Shown here: one piece after another, positions 14,701 through 26,392 of the stretch | How the letters are laid out: every line of letters starts with the position of its first letter | Position numbering within the stretch: position 1 is the first letter of the stretch | Source of the DNA: Acanthosoma haemorrhoidale | Lineage: Eukaryota; Arthropoda; Insecta; Hemiptera; Acanthosomatidae | DNA length: 64,000 nucleotides | Direction: 5' to 3' | Assembly: GCA_930367205.1 (NCBI GenBank) | Contig: OV884011.1 | Coordinates: 170,263,226-170,327,225 of the forward strand | Made by a program: the position numbers and the translations under genes | Notes under the pieces: model-generated | The model's input: the letters and a program-made list of their open reading frames with translations, nothing else | Databases searched by the model: none | What the model was told of the DNA's origin: nothing

Positions 14701-17700
14701 TGAATAAGAAAAAAAATTGATAATTTTTATTTATTTACTTTTTTAGGTTTGCGGGAAAGCTTTCAACAGCCGTGACAATCGAAATGCTCATAGATTTGTA
14801 CATAGCGATAAGAAACCATATGAGTGTCTGGTTTGTGGAATGGGATTCATGAGGAAACCACAGCTTTATAATCATATGCAAACACAGGTCCTTTTTTTAT
14901 TATACATTTTGATATAAATCAGATCTTTCCTCCTAACTTTAACAACATAATGAAACTTAGCAGAATAATAATGTTATTAGAAATAGTAATAGCCATAAAT
15001 TAAATTGTTATAACTAATGTAAATGTTTTGATCATGTTCTCCATTTGTAAACCAAAAAAATAATATAACCTTTAAACAAACAAAACTGGGTGATGTATTG
15101 AGAAAAACTATCCAATCATGATCCTGCACCCAGCAGCTCACTATGTTAATTTGGAGGGAATGATATGAGGTCGAGGTTTTGCTTTCTAATAGGCAACAGA
15201 GGAATAGTCTTTTGTCTTTATGCATTTCTATAATGAATGTAAAAATGCTCCAGTCTATCTGAAATTTCAGCTATATATTCCTCAACATCTTGACTTAGAT
15301 ATATAGATAAGAAAACTTCACAGTTTCATTAACAATTAAATTTTTATAATGTTCCTTATACCATGTTATTGTGTTGCATATATATATATATATATATATT
15401 GTAATATTTTGTCAATTTACAATTTTAAAAAAAATAATGGAACTTTTAAACTTATAAATTATTATATCTCAGGAGGGTCCACGACAACCAAACATTTAGC
15501 ATAAAATAAAAAAATAATATATATTATATTTTAAAGTTTTTCACAATTTTTCTGTCTCAACTTGTCTTGCTCCACCTTCTTGATCCCGATGCTCCAACTA
15601 TAATGCTGCCTCAAAGGCCTCCTGTAGATTCTGGCAATCTGACGAATAATGCTTTTACATATACGTATGGGTAAATACAAGGTTATGAGGAAATACGAAG
15701 AAATAAAATACGAGGCATTAGATAAGAGGGCCCTTGTGTCAAATATGTTTGACCATGCCTAAATTGCAGAAAGTCGTGATCAAAACCTCTCATCTCCAGC
15801 AATTCTAAACTACTGACACATCCTTTCATGCATCTCTTAACAACTGAGATATCCTTTCATGCATCTCTTAACAACTGAGATATCCTTTCATGCATCTCTT
15901 AACAACTGAACTCCCAACTTCTCTCGGCTGTTCCATCCACTTGTTTGTTATTAAGCTACTCCTTAAAAAATAACATTACAAAATATATATTGTATTGTTA
16001 TTTTTCAAGGAGTCAAAATTAAAATAAGTGTGGGAAAATATGGGCGGGGCCAGTTGGCCACTACAAAGAAGTGAATGGTGGGGCTAGAGACGCTGTTAAA
16101 ATCAGTTAGTTGCCACCAGTTGTTAAGAGATGCTTGAAGGAGAGTTAGTGGATGGATGGAAGGTCAAGCATCTTTGATGGAAGGGCCCTCATACATAATA
16201 TTTCCTCATACTCATACGTACAAAAATGACGCGTCAAATTGTTGGTATGTGAAGTATGCAGAATGTACAGGAAATCATTGAGGCAACAGGATCAACAAAA
16301 ACACTATTTGGGCTGAAGCAAGACAATTTAAATGACTGATAAAAATTGTGAAGAATTCAAAAAGTATATATCTTATTTTTATTTATTTCATGTTCAGATG
16401 TTCGTTTGTCAAAAAGCTACCCTGAGATATTAATTTTTGTTGTATATTTCATATTTGCTTAACCAACACAGGATTTTTTATTTTAATGACTTTTAAATTA
16501 CTTCATAGTATAAATCATATATAGTACAAACTTAAGATGGTTCTATTGGACGTGAAATAAAGTGATTTTCAGCTTTCCAACACTTATTTTTACCTACAGC
16601 ACCCTCAGGGTCTTAGTTAACTGTGATATTATTTACAAATTATATTTAAAAAAGTTTATAAGTTATGTAAGACTATTTACAATATAAATTAAGATAATCT
16701 TTGAGTTAATCGTAATAAAGTGACTTATTATATCAAAAAGTATGAGGCAAAAATGTCGTCCTAACTTTTGTGCTTTTTGAAGTTACGCCTAGGGCAAATA
16801 GAAATTTGCCAAAATGTAATGCTATTACAAAAAATATTTTTGAATGCCCACAGTGGAAATGGAAAGTCTCATTGTCCTATTTGATTTTAGTATGGTTTTT
16901 TATCTCAATATTTTAACTATTTATGTTTTTAAAAAAAAAAAGAAGTTTTCAGAGGCTAAAGTGACAATTAAAAATTCATTTTTTATGACCATTTTATTAG
17001 TACGTGAAGCGATTATTCGGACATCTTCAAAAATATTATTTCTTCTCATTCTGCGCTTTTCAATTCATTTATTGGTTTGGTTGTTAGTTTAATTTGATTT
17101 AAAAATATATAATTTAGATCATGATTGGTAATAAAATTTAAGTTGGTAAGAAAATTAATACAATTAACTTTAATATTTACTAATGTGATATGTGGATCTT
17201 TAATAAAAACACTAATGTTTTTTTCACAGGGTCATGTAAATGACACAATTGTTGTGAACCAACCTCGCCTGACTACAGATGACGACTTCATTCAACAGGC
17301 TACTGAAGATGTTCAGGTTGAAATGTCTATGCTCGATGGAAACCATCCTAAATGGCATAACGATCCGGTCCTAGATGAAAATGTGAGATATTTATTGGTA
17401 CATACATACAGTACATTAAATTAAGTATAAAAATAACAATATGTGAAACATAATCACATATTCTATCAGCCTGGTTAATTGAAGATAATTCTGCTTATTT
17501 GGTCAGGACGCTGATGGGGCCCAAGACACAAAAATGTACATCAGCGAGCTGAAGGAACACGTCATCATTCAGGGTAAAGCACAAAGTGTTACTGAAAATG
17601 GTCAGTACTCAGAACAGGTCGGCCATTTAATCATCGATGGGCAAGTAAGTTGTAAATCAATTATATTTTTAAAACTTTCATTCATATTTTCTTTGTTTTT

Positions 17701-19677
17701 ATGACTCTAAATAAGATAAGTAACGTTAAAAAAGTGTACAAACCTTCAAGTACCTTATCCAAGTACTTACAAGGCTCAATCTTGCTTTTCTATTTGCTCT
17801 ACTGCGTAATTGAAAACAACAATATTCAAAATTCCTATTACAATTGTTTCAACTGTCAATTATTTTTTAATTAATATTGAATTAAAAATGTGACAGCTGA
17901 AGCAGGGATTTATAGCAGGGGGGATAAATATGAAGGAAATCCCCAATAACTACTTTATTAAATTATACCGAAGTTTGATATTTGATTTCTTGTGTAACTG
18001 ACATCTCTAAAAATTTAGCAAAAGGTTTTTTTAATTTTAATTAAAAAAATTATTTTGACTGTCGAGCATGTAGCTCATGTTGTTGCTTTAGTGAAAAGTG
18101 TACATCTCTCAGTGAACTGGAATAATTTATATAAAAATAATGCCCTTAATTGTTTTTAATTAAATTGGTCTCTCTTTTTTTCAAAGTGGCCTAACTTGAA
18201 ATCTCAATCAAATAACATGGTTATTAACGAGTCAGTCTGAACAAAAGGGAAGACAGGAAGGCTGTGATATTTTGAAAATTGACCTTACCTATATTATACA
18301 TACAAATAGGGGTTGACATAGAAAAGGTAGTAAATCATAAAATGCTGATTTTACAGGTGGATAGAAAAACAATTTTATGCTGCCTAAAATATGTTTTATT
18401 TTGCAAAAAACAAATAAATTATTTAAAATTGTGAAAAAAATTATTACATAATGAAAAAGATGTTAATTATTAATTTATGATTTACTTCTTACTATTTTTT
18501 CCATGTATTCGCCTCAATTAAACTTGGAATAATAAAACCTATAGAACATTATCAGTGATTAGGTGTCAAAAATACAAATAAATTAATGAAACTATAACAA
18601 ATTAAAAGATTTGCCATATAGATTGCAAAAATTATATTTTATTGAATTGAAGTAATTTTCTTTGACCTATAACTGATAATTTATTTATGATTAGTAAACA
18701 ACTAACTTAAATTAAAGGCCTTTGGGCAATTATTAAGTTCCATTGTTGGTGGAAGATGGGTTGGGTTAAATAGCAGTTTTTATTGTTTATATTTCTTGAG
18801 CAGTTAAATTTACTATCATTAGACTTTCTGGCCTGGAATGAACTTTGAGAGATGGCAAATCTGCTTCTTCCTCAAGTAAGCCATGTCTTGTTTCAGTAGC
18901 CTGCCACCTTTTCTCTTTCACTTAGGACCCTTCACTACTTCTATCACAGCCCTGTACCCTCACATACATATCGCTATATACTTTAAATTATTACTATTAT
19001 ATACATTATCAATTTACCATAAACATAAGAATATTTTGGTAAAAATTAGAAACACTGAAGTTTTTAGAGGTAATCTTGAATCTCGGGTGTGGTTGGTTCA
19101 ACTCTTATTTAATTTAATTTAAATATAATTAAATTCATTGTTTTTGTTGGATGTCTTCTTACTTCTGTTTCATGATGATTAAATAATTCATTTGCTGTGG
19201 CTTGCTTTTTTTTTATCAAACAACGATCCTGACTGCATATCAACGACTATCACAGGGCACAATAGTCCACAACCAAAGCCAAATCAGGTCCCAATGCAAT
19301 GTCTATTGCCATGGCCTGAATTGTTTTAATATCTAATATATGCTCAAATTTATTCATCTATTTAAATGTAATTATTTATTATGAAATGAAAATATTTTAT
19401 ATATGGAGACAGTAGAAGAATTATTATATTAAACTATGTTTAACACCTTGAGCAGGTGCACTTTGCCGACGGTGAATCGTTGGAGTTGGAGGAAGGATCA
19501 TCGCTGGCTGATACTCTTGAACAGCACACACTAGTAACCAATGGAGACTATACAGTCGAGACAGGTAGCGGGACAACCACTGTACAGACACCTAATGGGC
19601 CTGTCCATCTTGTTCAGATCAGCCTGTCGGATACTCCCGAATCCCAAGCTGCATGGTTTAACCTTGTACAGCAGTAG
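2724..19677 (+). CDS. ZAD-domain C2H2 zinc-finger protein, 13 fingers
   Basis: Eleven coding exons join in frame: 2724-3013, 7644-7803, 8222-8503, 8862-9187, 13025-13266, 13578-13758, 14225-14462, 14747-14887, 17230-17382, 17507-17644, 19456-19677 (790 codons plus TAG). All introns are GT-AG and phases match. The N-terminus is a ZAD zinc-binding dimerisation domain (residues about 11-85; Cys12, Cys15, Cys64, Cys67). An AT-hook-like RPGRPRK follows at 128-134, then acidic linkers. Thirteen C2H2 fingers occupy about 253-622, several joined by TGEKPY-type linkers, so DNA binding is expected. The tail (623-790) is acidic, Gln-rich and finger-free, perhaps a regulatory region. The last finger has H-x5-H spacing and its second His is encoded by the next exon. 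The ATG follows a splice acceptor at 2702, so a noncoding first exon lies upstream. ZAD-C2H2 genes form large arthropod families; no specific orthologue is claimed. Splice sites are read by eye. Confidence 0.9.
3162..3287. repeat. Dispersed 125-bp direct repeat, copy B
   Basis: Second copy of the repeat at 1558-1681, same orientation, inside the first coding intron of the zinc-finger gene (3014-7643). The rest of that intron is AT-rich with no gene seen. Confidence 0.85.
4718..4734. repeat. Poly-G tract (17 G)
   Basis: Uninterrupted run of 17 G in an AT-rich intron, followed by CTCTATAG. Other long G or C runs occur at 21557-21569 (C13), 37489-37502 (G14) and 41936-41945 (G10). Confidence 0.9.
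6655..6910. other. GC-richer insert in zinc-finger gene intron 1
   Basis: About 250 bp whose base composition differs from the AT-rich intron around it, with dense C/T-rich blocks (CCTCTGCGTCTCCCGACAGC). It does not match a coding exon and is probably a transposon fragment of unknown family. Confidence 0.3.
9577..10212 (-). mobile_element. LTR-like unit, tandem copy 1
   Basis: First of four units in zinc-finger gene intron 4 (9188-13024). On the + strand each starts near AGGTTCTGTTAATA, has TTCTGGCAAAAGG, a conserved CTGGCCAG (9727-9734 here), a GC-rich middle, and ends near AATATCACAA. Read on the minus strand the ends are TGTT and AACA, as in many LTRs. Confidence 0.55.
10303..10884 (-). 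mobile_element. LTR-like unit, tandem copy 2
   Basis: Same module as copy 1, with CTGGCCAG at 10413-10420. On the minus strand a TATAAA box (10586-10581) is followed downstream by AATAAA (10355-10350), the order expected for an LTR promoter and polyadenylation signal. There is no reverse transcriptase or gag between units. Confidence 0.6.
10987..11676 (-). mobile_element. LTR-like unit, tandem copy 3
   Basis: Same module, with CTGGCCAG at 11163-11170, a minus-strand TATAAA at 11397-11392 and terminal AATATCACAACA. The AT-rich spacer before it is also related to the spacers before copy 2 and the distant copy (TTATATTTAA, AACTTTTAC). Confidence 0.6.
11758..12300 (-). mobile_element. LTR-like unit, degenerate tandem copy 4
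   Basis: It begins AGGTTCTATTAAC with AATTCTGGCAAAAAG and ends CTAATATCACAACA like the other units. The GC-rich middle is eroded and an internal tandem duplication (12017-12207) is present. Confidence 0.45.
12017..12207. repeat. Two-copy tandem duplication, period about 112 bp
   Basis: Units starting near 12017 and 12129 share ATCCCAAAACTAGA / GTCCCATAACTAGA, TCTGTGTGTTTTCAT and TATCACAACCAC / CATCACAACAACC. It lies within degenerate LTR-like copy 4. Confidence 0.6.
12710..12818. mobile_element. Hairpin MITE-like element
   Basis: Arms 12710-12732 and 12796-12818 are reverse complements at 22 of 23 positions (left arm TCCTCGGTCTCTCCACAATA, continuing TAG), with a 63-bp loop containing CTGTCA repeats. 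This is typical of a small non-autonomous inverted-repeat element, in intron 4 of the zinc-finger gene. Confidence 0.7.
15379..15399. repeat. (TA)n microsatellite
   Basis: Simple TA dinucleotide run. A similar run lies at 62714-62734. Confidence 0.9.
15464..16430. mobile_element. Foldback element with long terminal inverted repeats
   Basis: The 967-bp segment begins ATATCTCAGG and ends CCTGAGATAT. Nearly the whole length is an imperfect palindrome. Matched blocks include 15726-15754 with 16163-16191 (GAGGGCCCTT ... TTGACC), CATCTCTTAACAACTG with its complement at 16117-16133, and an inner pair 15959-15975 with 15996-16012 (CTCCTTAAAAAATAACA). No transposase is encoded. It lies in the zinc-finger gene intron 14888-17229, which divides the last finger from its final histidine codon. 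Confidence 0.8.
15820..15909. repeat. 31-bp tandem repeat, three copies
   Basis: Units at 15820-15850, 15851-15881 and 15882-15909 (partial) are essentially identical (ATCCTTTCATGCATCTCTTA start). They lie in the left arm of the foldback element; the right arm has only one copy. Confidence 0.95.
17645..19455. other. Last intron of zinc-finger gene
   Basis: AT-rich intron of about 1.8 kb with GT-AG borders. No coding or mobile element was recognised in it. Confidence 0.6.
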
Positions 19678-22600
19678 CCAGCTTTAGTCTCGATTCAATG
19701 TACATAATTTTAAACAAATTTTACTTGTAAATATAAGTTTATTTTTATTGCTTGATGTTTTGTTAATAATAACACATTATGTTGACATAAGTTGCTAATG
19801 TTTTTGATCTCATGTGCTGTATGTTTAGGGACATAGTATAAGGTTAGTTGTAATAATTCATAAGCTACTAATGCTTTCATAAGAATGGACTATATTATGA
19901 AATACAACAAATGTGATATTTTTGTTTTGAACACTGCATAAATAATAGCTAATGTTTTGTTACAGTGACAATATTTTTGAACTTATTCTAATTTACAATA
20001 TTGATTGTAATTTATTATCCGAGACCAGTTTTGGGAAATTGGAAAACATATCCTTCCTTAGGGAGTTCGTAATTAGCTGTGAATATATAATTGAGTGGAT
20101 GAGTTTGTTTGGATAAAAGAGAGATGTTAGATTTTTATCAAATCTATTAATTTGATTTACTATGTGTGTATTTATAAGTCCCCCAGTTTGCCAATATGGC
20201 ATAGACAGCTCTAACCACCTCATCTAGGACCTGATATGGAAACATTGTATATTAATAATTAATTAATTTGATGAAAACATAACAACTCTCCTCCGTCAGC
20301 GCTCAGTTAACCTTCCTCTGCTATGGTGGTTTGGGATAATGAGCTAATTGGTACCTAATTTATTTCTAAATTGTACACAGCTTTGCATACCTTCATCTTT
20401 GATAGTGTTATTAAAGGCTATAATATTCCTTAGCCTGCTCCGCTTACAGCTATCTGTCTTGTCTCCTCCTCAACATTGTCTTTACTTATTCTGGTCTTCT
20501 GAACAATTTCTTGACCATAAGTCCACACATAGTGCAAAATCTGGTTATTGCGGAAACATACTTTTTTGCTTCCATTTCTAAATGATTCATTACTATTACA
20601 TCATTTGAAACATTGGTTAAGATCTTCCTATTTCTATCCAAGATGATAGGGACTCTACTCTAACTTTATATATTGCTGGGTGTAATTAATACATTTAACT
20701 GAATTTTAAATGGGATACATTATTAACCAAGACTTGCTTTGAATTTATTTTTTAGTTTAAACTATGTTAATTAGGATATTATCCCAGCTATGAATTATCT
20801 TTTTGAACTTTCTTCACCAGTAGTTTGTAATATATATGTGTATAGATTCAAAAATATTTGTGAACAAAAATATTTGTTTATAAATGTGCATAATTTATGT
20901 ATATTAGTGTACAGGTAATAAGTAAATATTTAGGAGATTAATGTTTTATTATTTAGTGTAATATTTTGTGTATTTTTCATTTTTTTGTACATATGAAGTA
21001 TATAAGTTAGACTTCTGTTAATGTCACTCTAGTTCTAGAGGATTCTTAAAATGTGATAAAAAAAAAAAAAAGTTCATTTGCTACTAGTGGTTTTTATCAT
21101 GTAAATTTATTTAATTATTTATGTTTTTATAGTTATATAAAACTCACCTTATTTTATTTTTCAAAATCTTTAAAAATACATACTACAAATTTTAAAACAA
21201 TAGTAATAATTAATTTAAATGTGATTATTTATTTTTGTTATATTTCGATTTTCTGAGTGTATTAATAACAATTTTCATTCACTCAGCTTACAGCTAAATA
21301 AAGTCCCTAATTTAAATGAATCAAAATTTAACCTGTTTTATTATTTAGGTATTCTAGGGCCAGTTGTGATATATTTGTCAGTCCACAGATATTTACTTAA
21401 TTCTTCCATTACCAATGTCAACTGGTGGCCATAGCATAACAGGTGATTGATTGTTACATATAATGTATCAATCGATCTACCTTATTGATTTGTCTTGCAT
21501 ACAAATTTTTAGTCTTCAATCAATCTGAACTAAAGTTAGTATGAAAATTCTTTAGACCCCCCCCCCCCCGAATTAGGTACTAAGCTATTAGAAATTCATT
21601 GAATACACTTTTATATTTAACAAATTACTTAATTGTAGAATAAAACAAAAAAAAAACTTAACAGTCAGTTGACTTCACTTACTTAAAGCCTCACAACTCG
21701 AATACAAAATTTGTAATTGAAACCAATTTAAGAACTAAAATTAAATAGAATGCTATATAACAGATCAAAACTGGTTAGAAAAGTTAAAGGTCAAATTAAA
21801 GATTGAATATAACTTTTAATTAAAGGTATACATAATCCAACAAATTAAGAAATGTATGTAGTAAGATATAGTTGGTCCTAAGGCAAAACCACGACTGCAA
21901 ATTCCTAATTTTGTGAAAAAGAGGTTTGAAGTTTCCTTTGGCTTTAAAAATCACGTTGCATATTCACCTAATCATGCCCAAGACCATTTTGCACATCAAT
22001 TATGTTGTTTCATGACATAATAAACAAAATAGGATAATTTTGTATAATCACACAGCACTGTGATGCGCATAAGTGAAATTCGACTTTATTTAACGTTCGT
22101 AGTTTTGCTTTTGGACCGACGATATGTAATTTTTATATAAATTTGGCATTTCCTTGGAAACAAAATGTATAGAATACATTTAAATGTTGTAAAGTAAGGA
22201 AAATAAAATATTTTATTTGACTGTATAATAGAACACTAAGAATAACAAAATATGCATTATACAAACCCGCTAAAGGAGGTCATGTCAACTAACACCAACT
22301 GCACATGTATGGGACTCCCATGTGGCAATTTTGTTTTATGACTTTTCATCCTAATAAACATTAATATAATCTCAGTGTTTTTTTTTTTAATGTGATATAT
22401 TCTCATCTTAACAGGGATGTTGCTTCTGAGGATGACTGCTGATTTGTGTCTAGCAGGAGCAGATGAGGGCCATATAAGTTATGCTGAGATTCCATTTTAT
22501 TAGGCTTTCTATTATGATTTATTTATTTAAAAATTTGCTGTTTTGGAAGTAGTTGTTCCCACCATACAAGAATGCCCTCGATGTGAATCGTGATAGCCTT

Positions 22601-23560
22601 ATTTTTGTTCAGGTCAATAGGAAACGTGAAGCTGTAGTGAATACTGTGAAAGTTTTTTAAATTTTAGCCAAGGAAATAGTCTTAGGGAGGAGGGGAAGAG
22701 CCACCCTAACTATAAATATAAAGATCAGAATATGTTATTGAGAACAAAAATTTCATATACTTTTTTTATTGCGATCCCGCATAAATAAGTGCCTTGAGCA
22801 GCACCAAGTAGTAGTTCAACCAGAGAACAAAATTTAAGTACCAAGAAATTCAATACAATTTTATGAAATTCCAAATTATTAGAGGGATCAACATGAATCG
22901 CTAATTTTTATTTATTACCAAGTTGTATGCCTTGAATCTGATATCAACCTCAAAGATAATAAATATATTATTTAAATATAAGATTATTTTCCTATAATAT
23001 AGGTATTGCTGTAAAATAATAGACATTTATATATTTTCACTGTGGGTCGTTAAATTGAGTCTCATAATTCTTTTATAGATACAATATCATAAACACCATC
23101 AAGTTTTGGCTGTTAAGGCATCATCAAGGACTACAATTTTTAAAGCAAGGTATTTACTTTTTTTGTTAAAATAAATAAACAATGTTATAAGATACAATAT
23201 ATCAAATAAAAAATAGGAATAACAAATTTAGTAAAATAAAAAAACCTGAGCTGAGATATTTATCTATGATTAATATAAATATATTTATAAAGTAACCTTG
23301 GTTTGTTTTTTTGAGGCTAAAAAGTTGAAATATGTTCCTAGGAAACTTCATATAAAAATTATCTTTACACAATCAGTCAAAAAAACTGACTATTGACGAA
23401 ATAGCAGCGTGGGTTAACCCATACCTTAGCCAATCAATCAATAAAAATGGCTCTAACTTATTTGAATGCATGAATTATCTACATGAAGCTGTAATGATGG
23501 CCTTTTATGACTTAGTTGATAATTTCTGACTAGCAGATTAAATGCGACCATTAGATCCGG
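19678..23560. other. 3' flank and intergenic region
   Basis: Noncoding AT-rich stretch between the zinc-finger and MADF genes. No domain-bearing open frame is visible. The first about 1.6 kb could be 3' UTR if the AATAAA at 21297 is used. Confidence 0.5.
21297..21302 (+). terminator. Candidate polyadenylation signal, zinc-finger gene
   Basis: AATAAA in the 3' flank, 1.6 kb after the stop. A nearer canonical signal was not found by eye. Confidence 0.3.
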
Positions 23561-23622
23561 TGGTGGGGGATACTGTCATTAGCGGCTGTAGGGTGCGCGC
23601 GTCGTTATTCCTTCATTATTAC

Positions 23623-23645
23623 TGACGTCAGTTCACTTTTATAAA
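23623..23645 (+). promoter_or_regulatory. CRE-like site and TATA-like box upstream of MADF gene
   Basis: A palindromic TGACGTCA (23623-23630) and TATAAA (23640-23645) lie just before the ATG at 23671, in a GC-rich patch. The TATA box is so near the ATG that its use would give almost no 5' UTR, so the true start may lie elsewhere. Confidence 0.35.
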
Positions 23646-23670
23646 CCGGTGTGGCGACAACTCTACATAT

Positions 23671-25411
23671 ATGGACAGCGAAAGTGTGCTGTTCCTCTGT
23701 GACTCTCCTGTCAACGGAGATGAAAGCGAAGTTCTCCGCGGCTTCATCGAAACATACGAGGCTCTACCGGTACTCTGGGATACGAAAAACCCTTCTTATA
23801 GAAATAAGTTGACAAGAAACGCAGCATTGGATAACCTCTTGGACATTTACATAGAAATAAAACCGAAGGCTACTCGTGCTGACGTACGGCGAAAAATAAA
23901 CACGCTCCGGTCAAACTTCAGAAAAGAACTGAATAAAATACTCGCTTCGAAGAGGACGGCAAGCACTCCGCAAGAAGTGTACCGGCCAAGTTCCTGGGTG
24001 TTTTACGCTCTCCAGTTTCTGCTCAAACATGAACAGTCGGGCGATACTAATATTGCACTGGTTGAGGTTAGTCTACAAAATATACTTGAAAATTATTATA
24101 TATCATTTTGATTTTAAAATATTTACGTTTGAATCAATGACCCAATTTAGCCGCGCCTTCAGGCTCGTAAAAAAAGTTATCTAGTTATACTCTTCTATAA
24201 CTTCTATCATCCTCTCTGAATGTGTACTTAGATAGCATCTCTAAGGATGATAGAATAGATCATCGAAATTTTAATGGCATATTCATCACCCCGGGCATTT
24301 TTATGGTAGAAAAATAATAACAAGAAGTATGCAAAACAAATTAAACGTGCTAAAATGTGGCCCCTATCTATTCATTTTCTGTGACTTTCAAAGTTTCTTA
24401 TGTAATTAATTAAAAGCTTAATTTTTTTTAAATCGAAGAGTTCGTATTACAGAATTTTATTTGTAAATATATTGATTATATTGGAATGAAACCTATTTAA
24501 ATTAAATCAAAGTTTTAAAGTCCTTTAAAGTAAAGGACGTGAACCAGCAATATAAATCGTGTATTTAATCTCGCTCTAGCCGATTTTAATAATTTTTTTT
24601 TCTCAACATCTGAGATATTTACAACAAATCCAACCCTTAACCTCTTCTTTGTCCAGATGGCATGATCATAGCTACGAATTTTGAATGAACAAATAATATT
24701 ATTGTATTGTATCATGCAAAGTTTCATGTTTTCGATTAAGGAATGAAACAAATGTTGTACATTATTCGCTGTGGATATCTAGGAAACACATTTATATGAA
24801 TTATTTTTATAATAAACTTGTGATTTTTGTCCAGTTTGGTGGTGTACTATATGGCTCGGCTTAATTTAGCCATTCCCCAATTATAGAAAATGAATGTGCC
24901 GTGATAACAAGGATATGAGTAAAATAAAAGAAAACAAAATAATAACAGCAATAATCTAATCATATGGTTTCAGATTCCTTGCGAAGATGAAACGGAAGCT
25001 GAGGAGCAAGGACAACAATCCCTATCCGGAGCCCCTATTTCGTCACACTTTTATGCATTACCACCGCCACCAATGAAGCGACGAGAGCAAACCTCAGTTA
25101 AAAACCGCCACGAGCTTCTAAAGAAACAGTGTTTATATTTGGACAAGCTGAGAGAACCTCAAGAAGACATACCAACTATTGCCAAAGTTTGGGGCGAGAA
25201 ACTTAACAAGTTAGAACCTCAGCAAAAGGCTTTGGCCGAGAAAGCCATTAACGATGTTTTGTTTGAAGCAAGCCAAGGGACCCTGCATAGGTACTCGGTT
25301 CAAATCAACGAGGATGCAACTTACAGTACTGTTTCAGCGCAATGCTCTTCCTCCAACAGTTTAACCAGCCCGTCACCCCAATCGACTACAAATGTGCATA
25401 ACTCTTCTTAA
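23671..25411 (+). CDS. MADF domain protein with BESS-like C-terminal motif
   Basis: Two exons, 23671-24066 and 24974-25411, join in phase 0 across a GT-AG intron to give 277 residues ending in TAA. Residues about 23-117 form a MADF (Myb/SANT-like) domain: FIETYEALPVLWD, then NPSYRNKLTRNAAL, an RRKINTLRSNFRKEL helix and WVFYALQFL. Residues about 200-232 (IAKVWGEKLNKLEPQQKALA, then INDVLFEA) resemble the BESS or BESS-like protein-interaction helix pair found after MADF in many insect proteins. The middle is acidic with a PPPP stretch and a basic KRRE; the tail is Ser/Thr-rich. MADF-BESS proteins are usually sequence-specific transcription factors or chromatin-associated regulators in the nucleus; that role is inferred here. 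The exon is more GC-rich than its surroundings. No close named orthologue is recognised. Confidence 0.88.
24202..24255. repeat. Short perfect inverted repeat in MADF intron
   Basis: TTCTATCATCCT (24202-24213) pairs exactly with AGGATGATAGAA (24244-24255) around a 30-base loop. It lies in the single MADF intron (24067-24973), which is otherwise AT-rich and plain. Confidence 0.6.
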
Positions 25412-25813
25412 CCGCTTCCAACACACTTTTACAAATGTTAACCCCTATTTATTTTATGAGAAATTTTGTTGTAATAACCCACTATAATTCATAATTATTA
25501 TGTATTGGATTGTTTCTTACTTCTGTTTTGGTTTCATGTGTCACAATTGCGCATTATGGGTTTCGTATGTACTTACAATTTAAACTATTATCAAAGAGGA
25601 AGACAATGCCTGGACCTCGTCGTTCCCAAACAGTTAATTTTCTGAGTAACTGGCAGAAAAAAAATAGTTGGACCAAATATCCCAACGAATACAATTTATA
25701 GTTTGTTTTAGCCATTTCAGTATATTTCTCTATTGTTCACTAGGGTTGTGCCTTACAATGAAGTTTTGTTTGATTAATTGTTGTTTTAGTTTTTAGTATG
25801 TATATAGTATTTT

Positions 25814-25819
25814 AATAAA
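25814..25819 (+). terminator. Polyadenylation signal, MADF gene
   Basis: AATAAA about 400 bp after the stop, followed by a T/G-rich stretch (TTATTTTGTGTTATGTTATTG), as expected for a cleavage site. Confidence 0.6.
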
Positions 25820-25825
25820 TTTATT

Positions 25826-26116
25826 TTGTGTTATGTTATTGATTATTCCCTAACGCACTTAACACAAACTGCAATAAGGCTATCATCAATATCAAGCAAA
25901 TTGATTCAATTAAAAAACCTGGTATTTCAATTGTCCTTTGTTTCAGAGGAGCATATTTTGTATTTTGCCTCTTGGTTGTCGGTGTTCTCAAAAATTTCAG
26001 GATTTGTCATGGAAAGATTGAATGACAATATTCCTATGGGAGTAGAAGTGGTTACGTGTTTATTGTACGCTATTTTAATCCAAAAAAGAGGTAGTACGCT
26101 TTTTGTTGAGTATTAA
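25826..26116 (+). other. Unassigned open frame of 96 codons
   Basis: An open frame with no recognised domain, immediately downstream of the MADF polyadenylation signal. There is no splice or conservation evidence, so it may be chance. Confidence 0.15.
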
Positions 26117-26392
26117 AAGCTTTAATTATAAACTTCTTTGGTATACTATTATTGATCTCTTCATTAATTTCCTCTTATTTGATTAGCTAAACTCTATAAA
26201 CAATTTCTTTCCTCATTTGCGACATTTCTTGATTTAAAATAATTAAACTCAGGGGGAGAAGGAAAACCCGGTGCGATCACTTTATGAAAATGGACATTGC
26301 ATCCGTTACATCTTAAGACAGCTCGAAAGACATCATTTCAAGGTATCTAAAGACGGTGTCGTGACACTCTGAGGTACTCATGAAAGACAATT

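Noticed and set aside
15820..15909. CRISPR-like short repeats
   Set aside because: The 31-bp units are directly adjacent with no spacers, in a eukaryotic intron.
24515..24751. 78-codon minus-strand frame in the MADF intron
   Set aside because: No domain or splice support; it falls wholly within an intron with AT-rich composition.
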